Source: Promethearchaeota archaeon (GTDB lineage Archaea > Asgardarchaeota > Lokiarchaeia > Sigynarchaeales > SOKP01). From it: 6,609 nucleotides of DNA. The translations under genes and the position numbers were made by a program. Position 1 is the stretch's first letter, and each line of letters starts with the position of its first letter. Shown here piece by piece: positions 1-5,461 of the stretch. The DNA lies in NCBI GenBank assembly GCA_019057735.1, contig JAHLWV010000125.1:1-6609 (forward strand). Reading direction: 5' to 3'. The notes under the pieces are model-generated. The model ran no database searches. It worked only from the letters and a program-made list of their open reading frames with translations, and was not told the DNA's origin.

Positions 1-805
1 GTCTAGGAGCAAAATCATCAACATCTAAACCTCTTTTCATCGCTGCCTCTACATACGCAAAACCATCGGCTAAAGTAAAGGCGAGTTCTTGGACTGCGGT
101 TGAACCTGCTTCTCTTATGTGATATCCTGAAATTGATATTGTATACCACTGAGGAACGTTCTTAGCACAATATTCAATAGTATCTATAATTAATCTCATG
201 GATGGTTCAGGTGGAAATACCCACGATTTTTGGGCAATGTATTCTTTTAGAATATCGTTTTGAATTGTTCCTCTTAATTTATCTGCAGAATGTCCTTGTT
301 TTTCTGCTGCGACTATATACATCGCAAGCAATATTGCTGCAGGAGCGTTAATCGTCATGGATGTAGATATTTTTGATAGATCAATTCCACTGAACAATGT
401 CTCCATGTCTTTTAATGTGTCAATCGAAACACCCTCTTTCCCTACTTCACCTAAGGCTTCATCGTCGTCCGCTTGATAACCATAAATTGTATGTAAACTA
501 AAAGCAACGCTCAAGCCCGTTGTACCGTGTTCTAATAAGAATTTGTATCTCGTATTCGTTTGTGCAGCCGTCCCAAATCCAGCAAATTGTCGCATAGTCC
601 ATAATCGACCTCGATACATATTGGTGTAGGCTCCACGAGTAAAAGGGAATTTTCCGGGTGTTCCTAAGTCCATATTGTAATCAAAATCTTTGATATCTTC
701 TGGAGTATAAAGTGTTTTAATTTCTATATCGGATAGATTTGTAAATTTGTCGCGTCTTTCAACTTTGGTCGGTTTTAGGGTTTTACTTTCATCAATTTCA
801 GTCAT
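1..805 (-). CDS. Acyl-CoA mutase large subunit, N-terminal part (isobutyryl-CoA mutase-like; 3' end beyond window)
   Basis: This is the first 268 residues of a coenzyme B12-dependent acyl-CoA mutase, which moves a carbonyl-CoA group between adjacent carbons by a radical mechanism. Translating the minus strand from ATG at 805 gives the family landmarks: PGKFPFTRG (50-58), [18 protein letters not shown] (63-80), [17 protein letters not shown] (147-163), [21 protein letters not shown] (179-199) and [17 protein letters not shown] (226-242), whose His229 is the conserved active-site histidine. The backbone resembles stand-alone archaeal and Bacillus-type methylmalonyl-CoA mutase large subunits. 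The substrate residues differ: Phe74 replaces the Tyr89 of Propionibacterium MutB, and Gln192 replaces its Arg207. Phe/Gln is the isobutyryl-CoA mutase pair. The usual DLPT-x-x-GYDSD loop reads [11 protein letters not shown] (103-113). The rest of the barrel, and any B12 domain, lie beyond the left edge. I am confident of the family and less so of the substrate. Confidence 0.93.
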   Translation of the reverse strand, partial: MTEIDESKTLKPTKVERRDKFTNLSDIEIKTLYTPEDIKDFDYNMDLGTPGKFPFTRGAYTNMYRGRLWTMRQFAGFGTAAQTNTRYKFLLEHGTTGLSVAFSLHTIYGYQADDDEALGEVGKEGVSIDTLKDMETLFSGIDLSKISTSMTINAPAAILLAMYIVAAEKQGHSADKLRGTIQNDILKEYIAQKSWVFPPEPSMRLIIDTIEYCAKNVPQWYTISISGYHIREAGSTAVQELAFTLADGFAYVEAAMKRGLDVDDFAPR

Positions 806-828
806 AATAATATCTCGTTCCTAACAAA

Positions 829-834
829 TTTAAA
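829..834 (-). promoter_or_regulatory. TATA-like box for the acyl-CoA mutase gene
   Basis: On the minus strand a TTTAAATTT stretch is centred about 26 bp upstream of the mutase ATG at 805. This is the usual distance from an archaeal TATA box to the transcription start. Transcription would therefore begin at or next to the ATG, giving a leaderless mRNA. This fits the absence of a good Shine-Dalgarno site; only a weak AGGA lies further up. No strong purine-rich BRE is seen, and the background is AT-rich, so chance is possible. Confidence 0.4.
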
Positions 835-874
835 CAGGATTATAACAATATTAACTTAATTAACCTAGTTTTTG

Positions 875-902
875 ATAAGAATTCAAATGTATTAATTCTT
901 AT
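875..902. repeat. Inverted repeat between radical SAM and mutase genes
   Basis: ATAAGAATT (875-883) and AATTCTTAT (894-902) form a perfect 9-bp inverted repeat around a 10-nt spacer. It lies about 40 bp upstream of the mutase TATA-like box and about 107 bp downstream of the radical SAM stop codon. It could be an operator for the mutase promoter or an RNA hairpin ending the radical SAM transcript. A smaller one, ATAGC-GT-GCTAT at 924-935, lies beside it. Confidence 0.4.
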
Positions 903-1008
903 TATAATAACTCTTTGTTAGATATAGCGTGCTATTTCCTCAAATAGAAATGTTTGTCAATAAGAAATATTTAATGTTGGAGTCTATAGCACTATCTATT
1001 TTAGGAAA

Positions 1009-2145
1009 TTATGTGCTCTTGTACGCGTCGTTTATAGCAGAACAACCACCACATCGAACGCAGCCCGCTTTACTTTTCAATGGGTTAACTCCATATTCTT
1101 TCATTAATTTAGCAGCTTTTGTGTAAATTTCTACCATAATATCTGATGTAATCGTGGACATATTCTCCAACCCCGGGATTGATCTGACTGGAGTAATATA
1201 TGGAATTACACCTAAAGAGATTATTTTTTCTGCATCTGAAATGAAATCTTCTGGAGATTCACCAAAACCGGTTAAAAGATAGGAAGAAACCTGATTTTTT
1301 CCAAAAACATCAAGTGCATGCTTCCAATTTTTTTCGTACGCCTCATAGGGTATGCGAGATTTGCCTGGAGTTACAGTATTTCTTAAATTTTGATCGAGAA
1401 CTTCAAGATGGATTCCAATTGTATTTGCGCCAGCGTCTTTCAACTTATCAATATATGTTATATCTTCTAAAGGCTCAATTTGAACGTGGAGAGGAAGTTT
1501 AGGAAAGTTGTTTTTAATGCCTTCTAATAGTTCAATATATCTTATTGCGCCTTTATCAATCGCTTCGTCTGTACCACTCGTTAAAGTCATATGATTACAT
1601 CTTCCTTCCTTTTTCGCAGCTATAATCACTTCGGACATTTGCTTTGAATTTTTTTCTTCAATTGTTGCTCCATTCTCCAAGCTTAACTCGATAGCACAGA
1701 ATTTACAACCCTCTCCGCATCCATGATATACACACTTTTGGTAAATCGTGCTTGACAAACAGTCTATTCCGTGAACTAAGGCAATTTTTTTCATCGGAAT
1801 TCCGTCAGAGGTGATGTATTCAGGATTGTAAAAAGTTGGGTTTTGAACTAACTTCAACCTACTGTGCTCGGATTTATTTTTAATATCATAAATTAAGAAA
1901 TATCCATCCTCATTTTCCCGAACAACAAGATTTGACTTTAAAGGATCGTTCGACAGAGCAGCATTTACAATTGCATGATTCTCGAAAAGAAAATATCTCC
2001 CACCTATTGGTCCTGCGCCTCCTTTACGACCGTATGATATCTCAATTCCTTGAGATATATAATGGTCAATCAATTTTTCATCTAAAAATAAACCATTACA
2101 TAAAATCTCCGTCTTCTTAACAAAAGAAGTGTAATTATCAATCAT
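1009..2145 (-). CDS. Radical SAM protein, MSMEG_0568-like family
   Basis: This is a complete 378-residue radical SAM enzyme with no signal peptide or membrane segment. The CxxxCxxC motif that binds the SAM-reducing 4Fe-4S cluster is HGCGEGCKFC, with Cys143, Cys147 and Cys150. Around it are family-typical stretches as I recall them: an N-terminal GRKGGAGP (39-46), KIALVHGIDCLSSTIYQ (120-136), LHLEVL-like IHLEVL (245-250), TPGKSRIP (259-266), LTGFGESPED (291-300) and a C-terminal KAGCVRCGGCSAI. The last holds Cys362, Cys365 and Cys368, a possible auxiliary cluster site. This pattern matches the MSMEG_0568 radical SAM family, which in bacteria sits in the Nit1 nitrilase gene cluster; archaeal relatives are often labelled biotin synthase-related. 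None of the other Nit1 genes is present here, so the reaction is unknown. It is followed in the same orientation by the mutase, 203 bp away. No Shine-Dalgarno site precedes the ATG, so a leaderless mRNA is likely. Confidence 0.88.
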   Translation of the reverse strand: MIDNYTSFVKKTEILCNGLFLDEKLIDHYISQGIEISYGRKGGAGPIGGRYFLFENHAIVNAALSNDPLKSNLVVRENEDGYFLIYDIKNKSEHSRLKLVQNPTFYNPEYITSDGIPMKKIALVHGIDCLSSTIYQKCVYHGCGEGCKFCAIELSLENGATIEEKNSKQMSEVIIAAKKEGRCNHMTLTSGTDEAIDKGAIRYIELLEGIKNNFPKLPLHVQIEPLEDITYIDKLKDAGANTIGIHLEVLDQNLRNTVTPGKSRIPYEAYEKNWKHALDVFGKNQVSSYLLTGFGESPEDFISDAEKIISLGVIPYITPVRSIPGLENMSTITSDIMVEIYTKAAKLMKEYGVNPLKSKAGCVRCGGCSAINDAYKST

Positions 2146-2230
2146 TTTAACCGTATTTTAATAAAATTTTTTAATTATTCTTCATACAATGAATTTAATA
2201 ACACATTATAATTTTAATTCTTATTAATTG

Positions 2231-2236
2231 TAAATA
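2231..2236 (+). promoter_or_regulatory. Candidate TATA box for L10e
   Basis: TAAATA within TTGTAAATAG is centred about 26 bp upstream of the L10e ATG at 2260, which would give a leaderless mRNA. A competing box, TATAAA at 2243-2248, would put the transcription start inside the coding region and is less likely for this start codon. The 9-mer ACATTATAA occurs twice in this spacer (2203-2211 and 2239-2247). The spacer also has to contain the opposite promoter for the radical SAM gene, which I could not place. The AT-rich background makes this weak. Confidence 0.3.
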
Positions 2237-2259
2237 GTACATTATAAATTGATTTAATT

Positions 2260-2886
2260 ATGGCCAAAAATAGACCGTGGCATTGTTATTCTTCGTGGAG
2301 TAGAAGACCGTACCAGCATAAACGCAGTGCCAATCATAGGAGAGAATATGCAAGAGGAGGCGCTCAAAGTAAAATAGTTCGCTTTTGGGGGGGAAGTAAA
2401 GAAGTTCCTTGGGAAGAATTCGAGCTTGTGGTTTCGTTAGTAGTCAACCGCCAGATACAAATCTCTTCAAATTCTCTGGAAGCAATCCGTATAACTATAA
2501 ACAGTCCTTTACAGAATAAAATAGGAAGATCAAATTATCGGTTTAGAGTAAGACCCAAACCTTTTCAAAAATATCGAGAGAATAGGATGTTGGCCTTTGC
2601 AGGAGCTGATCGAGTTCAAAGCGGTATGAGGCGCTCATTTGGAAGGTCTACAGGGGTTTGCGCTCGAGTAAGAGCAGGAAGTGTCGTCTGCGATGTTGGC
2701 ACGAGTTTAAAAAATTTATCTGTCGTAAGAGATCGATTAAGAATAGCTTCAATGAAAATCTCGAGTCCATGTAGTACTGTTATTACTCGTTACAAAACTC
2801 TTGAGATATTCAAACAATCTGGTTTACCTCTATACGACGATAAAAAGCGACGTGAAATTCCGATGTTCGAGATGGCGGTAGCTTAA
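2260..2886 (+). CDS. rpl10e: Large-subunit ribosomal protein uL16 (archaeal/eukaryotic L10e)
   Basis: This is a 208-residue protein of the 60S/50S subunit that sits near the A-site tRNA elbow, the equivalent of bacterial L16 and eukaryotic RPL10. Recognisable blocks are RPWHCY (5-10) and RRPY (15-18), REYARGGAQSKI (28-39), SLEAIRI (72-78), IGRSNYRFRVR (88-98), YRENRMLAFAGADRVQSGMRRSFGR (105-129) and VCARVRAGSVV (133-143). The protein is basic, as expected. Two features are unusual. About seven extra residues (around 19-25) separate RRPY from the REY block. A tail of about 35 residues follows the usual archaeal end at the SPC-STVI block; most archaeal L10e proteins are about 160-180 residues, while eukaryotic RPL10 is about 214. 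The ATG at 2260 fits the N-terminus well, and no Shine-Dalgarno site is seen. It lies alone, divergent from the radical SAM gene. Confidence 0.95.
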   Translation: MAKNRPWHCYSSWSRRPYQHKRSANHRREYARGGAQSKIVRFWGGSKEVPWEEFELVVSLVVNRQIQISSNSLEAIRITINSPLQNKIGRSNYRFRVRPKPFQKYRENRMLAFAGADRVQSGMRRSFGRSTGVCARVRAGSVVCDVGTSLKNLSVVRDRLRIASMKISSPCSTVITRYKTLEIFKQSGLPLYDDKKRREIPMFEMAVA

Positions 2887-2916
2887 AACACCAAATTACT
2901 TATTTTTGCATTTCTC

Positions 2917-2922
2917 TTTTTT
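2917..2922 (+). terminator. T-tract, likely archaeal terminator for L10e
   Basis: A run of six T in TTTCTCTTTTTTAATTCT starts 30 bp after the L10e stop codon, in a T-rich stretch. Archaeal RNA polymerase can stop at such T-tracts without a hairpin, so this is the likely end of the L10e transcript. The long hairpin at 2929-2975 follows at once and may contribute. Confidence 0.4.
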
Positions 2923-2928
2923 AATTCT

Positions 2929-2975
2929 ATTTATTGGTTTCGTAAAACATTTTTTAACGAGCAAACCAATTAAAT
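2929..2975. repeat. Long imperfect hairpin between L10e and the oxidoreductase gene
   Basis: The outer arms ATTTATTGGTTT (2929-2940) and AAACCAATTAAAT (2963-2975) pair over 12 bp with one bulged T at 2971. The core ATTGGTTT/AAACCAAT is a perfect 8-bp match. Inside it, CGTAAAA (2941-2947) pairs with TTTTAACG (2952-2959), with one bulged A and a four-base loop CATT. Bases 2960-2962 are unpaired. The total is about 19 bp of stem. Its right arm overlaps a TATA-like TTAAATAAT (2970-2978) that could drive the oxidoreductase gene, so it may be an operator, an RNA hairpin, or both. Confidence 0.5.
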
Positions 2976-2997
2976 AATAGTACCTTAAACTACAAGT

Positions 2998-3004
2998 AGG
3001 TGGT
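2998..3004 (+). promoter_or_regulatory. Shine-Dalgarno site that decides the oxidoreductase start
   Basis: AGGTGGT matches six of seven bases of the AGGTGAT core complementary to the archaeal 16S 3' end. The gap from AGGTG to the ATT at 3010 is 7 nt, a normal spacing. It is too close to the out-of-frame GTG at 3006 and too far from the in-frame ATG at 3067, so it favours ATT as the start. Confidence 0.5.
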
Positions 3005-3009
3005 AGTGT

Positions 3010-4017
3010 ATTTCAAAATTACGAGTTGGATTAGTTGGTGCTGGTGCTTTTGGGACAATTCATTTAATGGCGTATGCTAAAAATCCTGATTGTGAAATAG
3101 TAGCAATCGCTTCCAGAACCGTGGAACATGCGAAGGTGGTATCTGAGAGATTTAATATTCCCAATATATATGTTGGTAGAAATAATTGGAAAAACTTGTT
3201 AGATAAGGAAGAATTAGATATCGTAAGTATCTGTACCCCAAACTATTTGCATGCTCCCATCGTGTTAAAGGCTATTGAGAAAAACTGTAATATTTTGTGC
3301 GAAAAACCAATCGCTATATCTCGTGAAGAATTATCCCAAATCGAGGAGAAATTAAAAAATACAAATATAATCTTTTTTACTTCTTTCCAAAAGCGCTATA
3401 ATCCCGTTTTTAAACTACTTAAGGATATAATAAAAAAAGATGTTCTTGGTAAAATAATCTCAGCGAGGTATTACTTTAGTCATTATGGACCCTATAAGTC
3501 TTGGCAAGCAATTTCTGAAGAGAAATGGTTTTTTGACTCCGAAAAGGCTGGAGGTGGAGTTCTATTAGATCTAGGAGTCCACTGCATTGATATCTTACGA
3601 TATTTACTAGGAGAATACGATATAGTTAACGGTATAAACTTTAACACCTCTTGTATAAATATGCAAGACGAAGATAATTGCAGTGTTCTTTTTAGATTTA
3701 AGAACGACGCTCTAGGATTTATAACCGCTTCTTGGTGTAACGAACCCCTTGAAACGGTCGATATTTTTGGCACCAAGGGGTATATTAAGTTGGATTTGAC
3801 AAATAAGAATTTTGTTTCTTACGGTCCTCGAAAGTTAAAAAAGAATGAATTTCTCCAAAGCCTTATTGAATACAAGTCATCCGGAGAGATGGCTCAATAT
3901 ATTTTAATCGATCATTTTATTGAATGCATCAAAAGAAAAACCCAAGAAAACCCTAATTTTGAAGATGGGAAAAAAGCTGTGGAGTTTGTACTTGATGCAT
4001 ATTCTCTTAAGGAGTAA
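3010..4017 (+). CDS. Gfo/Idh/MocA family NAD(P)-dependent oxidoreductase, probable ATT start
   Basis: This is a 335-residue soluble dehydrogenase of the glucose-fructose oxidoreductase / inositol dehydrogenase family, which oxidises or reduces sugars, inositols and related hydroxy compounds. The Rossmann fold opens with SKLRVGLVGAGAFG (2-15), the dinucleotide-binding GxGxxG. The CEKP motif follows, with catalytic Lys99 (97-100). The second domain has AGGGVLLDLGVHCIDILRYL (180-199), with the expected Asp187 and His191 of the DxxxH pair. The first ATG in frame, at 3067, would remove the whole glycine-rich strand, and a TAG lies in frame at 3004-3006. No ATG, GTG or TTG lies between them, so ATT at 3010 is the best start; it gives the typical N-terminus MSKLRVGLVGAG. 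A one-base error in the A4 run at 3015-3018, with a start at GTG 3006, is the alternative. The substrate cannot be told. The next gene follows after 89 bp. Confidence 0.85.
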   Translation: MSKLRVGLVGAGAFGTIHLMAYAKNPDCEIVAIASRTVEHAKVVSERFNIPNIYVGRNNWKNLLDKEELDIVSICTPNYLHAPIVLKAIEKNCNILCEKPIAISREELSQIEEKLKNTNIIFFTSFQKRYNPVFKLLKDIIKKDVLGKIISARYYFSHYGPYKSWQAISEEKWFFDSEKAGGGVLLDLGVHCIDILRYLLGEYDIVNGINFNTSCINMQDEDNCSVLFRFKNDALGFITASWCNEPLETVDIFGTKGYIKLDLTNKNFVSYGPRKLKKNEFLQSLIEYKSSGEMAQYILIDHFIECIKRKTQENPNFEDGKKAVEFVLDAYSLKE

Positions 4018-4086
4018 CGCTACACTTTAAAAAATAAACATCAAATTTTTAACGACCTAATCTCTCCTATCTATAATTAGAAATAT

Positions 4087-4100
4087 TCTATCAAGATAGA
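4087..4100. repeat. Perfect inverted repeat just before the acyl-CoA synthetase-like gene
   Basis: TCTATC-AA-GATAGA is a perfect 6-bp inverted repeat with a 2-nt centre, ending 6 nt before the TTG start at 4107. A TATA-like CTATAATT at 4071-4078 would place the transcription start near 4098-4100, inside this repeat. It is well placed for a repressor operator, or for a small 5' hairpin covering the start codon. The arms are short, so chance cannot be ruled out. Confidence 0.3.
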
Positions 4101-4106
4101 TAAACA

Positions 4107-5459
4107 TTGAAAGATTTACAACCGTTTTTCAATCCAAAAAGCGTCTTAATAGTAGGAGTTTCAAGGCAAGCACTCTCATTCAGTTTTACAGTGTTAAAAA
4201 ATCTCTTAGAAATCTTTTACAAAGGGAAGCTTTACATCCTAAACCCTAATGCCAATGACATTTTAGGAGTTAAATCATACCATTCTTTTGAGGAATTACC
4301 CGAAATTCCAGAGTTAGCCGTGATTGTCTTAGGAAAGAATATCCTTGAAGTGGTTGAAAATCTTGGAAAAATCGGCGTTAAATATGTTGCAATTCAAACT
4401 GAACTAAAACCAGGTGCAGAAATAAACGATTTAACCCTCAAACTACATCAGATGTGTATAAAATATGGTATTACATATTTAGGACCGTCCATGTTAGGAA
4501 TAATCAACTTTAGCGATAACTTTACGACTTCGATTATCCCTGTGCGACAACATATTATGCGAGGAAACAAAAACGTAAAGGAGGGGATATGCTTCATTGC
4601 TCAATCGGGGGGTTTAGCAGGTGCAATGGGATGGTGGACACCTCCACAAAAATTACCAATTTCAAAGGTTATTCATTTAGGAAAAGGATTTCATATTAAT
4701 GAAGCTGATGTACTTGAGTATTTCTTACATGACGATACGACTAAAGTAATATCCCTTTTTTTAAGAGAAATTTCTGACGAATTAATTGAGGCGGTCAAGA
4801 AAGTTAGCCCAATTAAACCGATTCTTTTTTATTATGTGGGAAAAGAAGAAGATCAAGAAGAGAAATTAAAGGACGCCGGAGGGGTACTAGTGTTAAACTA
4901 CATTGAACTTTTTGAACTTGCTAAAATATTTTTATGGTGTCCCGAGCCTAAAGGCGTTAATCTAGGAATCATTGGGCCGAGTTCAGGAGCAATTCATTTA
5001 ATTATAAAAGAAATGAGAAAACAAGGATTGGCTTTAGCTAAACCTGGTGAAAATTCGCGGGATATTATATTTGATAAGGTTGGAGGGTCGACGTGTAATT
5101 TTGGAAACCCCGTAGATTATTGGCCGCCTGAAAAATTTGTTGGAATTAAAATTTGCGGAATCTATAACGCAGCTTCAGAAGCGCTTTTGAGCGATCCCGC
5201 TGTGGACGGATTAATTTTAGCCCTCGAGTTTTTTACTGAGATCGAATTTGATTTTAACATTTACGCTTCAATTCTTGAAACTTACCCTGATAAACCAATA
5301 ATTACCATTTTGATTCAAGCAGAAAAAGAAGGGGCAAAGAGAGTTATTAAATCTGCAACAGATCTCAAAATTCCCGTATTTGAAAACGAAATTGAGAGAG
5401 CTGTTCGAGGTTACAAACTCCTCTATGATTACTATTCAAAAATTAAAAAAAGAAATTAG
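4107..5459 (+). CDS. Acyl-CoA synthetase (NDP-forming) alpha-subunit-like protein lacking the catalytic histidine loop
   Basis: This is a 450-residue homologue of the alpha subunit of NDP-forming acyl-CoA synthetases, which turn acyl-CoA plus ADP and phosphate into acid, CoA and ATP. Domains in order are a CoA-binding Rossmann domain (about 1-140: PFFNPKSVLIVGVSR, ILNPNANDILG, YLGPSMLGIIN), a first ligase domain (about 158-278: ICFIAQSGGLAGAMGWW, then NEADVLEYF), and a second (about 284-440: NLGIIGPSSGAIHL, FGNPVDYW). In active enzymes a loop ending SHTGxLAG carries the phosphorylated His, between KPI and the AGV strand. Here KPILFYYVGKEEDQEEK runs directly into LKDAGGVLVLN, about 16 residues shorter and with no His. 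The Glu that supports the phosphohistidine also appears replaced, by Arg220. No beta (ATP-grasp) domain or gene is nearby. TTG at 4107 is the start because TAA lies two codons upstream; no Shine-Dalgarno site is seen. It is probably a CoA-binding pseudoenzyme or has a different chemistry. Confidence 0.88.
   Translation: MKDLQPFFNPKSVLIVGVSRQALSFSFTVLKNLLEIFYKGKLYILNPNANDILGVKSYHSFEELPEIPELAVIVLGKNILEVVENLGKIGVKYVAIQTELKPGAEINDLTLKLHQMCIKYGITYLGPSMLGIINFSDNFTTSIIPVRQHIMRGNKNVKEGICFIAQSGGLAGAMGWWTPPQKLPISKVIHLGKGFHINEADVLEYFLHDDTTKVISLFLREISDELIEAVKKVSPIKPILFYYVGKEEDQEEKLKDAGGVLVLNYIELFELAKIFLWCPEPKGVNLGIIGPSSGAIHLIIKEMRKQGLALAKPGENSRDIIFDKVGGSTCNFGNPVDYWPPEKFVGIKICGIYNAASEALLSDPAVDGLILALEFFTEIEFDFNIYASILETYPDKPIITILIQAEKEGAKRVIKSATDLKIPVFENEIERAVRGYKLLYDYYSKIKKRN
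5445..5451 (-). terminator. T-tract on the minus strand past the membrane protein gene
   Basis: Reading the minus strand past the TAA at 5462-5464, seven T occur in a row about 11 nt downstream. They lie inside the 3' end of the convergent synthetase-like gene, since only 2 bp separate the two stop codons. This is the best visible candidate for ending the minus-strand transcript. The same bases code for lysines on the plus strand, so the T-run may be incidental. Confidence 0.25.
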
Positions 5460-5461
5460 AA

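Noticed and set aside
929..1126. Short plus-strand open frame with a hydrophobic look
   Set aside because: More than half lies opposite the 3' end of the radical SAM gene, and there is no clear promoter or ribosome binding site.
1..2145. Radical SAM protein plus mutase as a joint radical-enzyme operon
   Set aside because: They are co-oriented, but the 203-bp gap holds its own TATA-like box and an inverted repeat, so co-transcription is not supported.
2203..2247. Direct repeat ACATTATAA (2203-2211 and 2239-2247) as a paired regulatory site
   Set aside because: It is short and made of TATA-like sequence in a very AT-rich spacer, so two copies are easily due to chance.
3006..3008. GTG as the start of the oxidoreductase gene
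   Set aside because: It is in a different frame from the conserved protein and only about 3 nt from the Shine-Dalgarno match. It works only if one base in the A-run at 3015-3018 is an error.
3067..3069. ATG at 3067 as the oxidoreductase start
   Set aside because: It would cut off the first beta strand and the whole GxGxxG cofactor motif, which are encoded in frame directly upstream.
3492..3776. Open frame on the minus strand inside the oxidoreductase gene
   Set aside because: It is fully opposite a well-conserved coding region and shows no recognisable domain.
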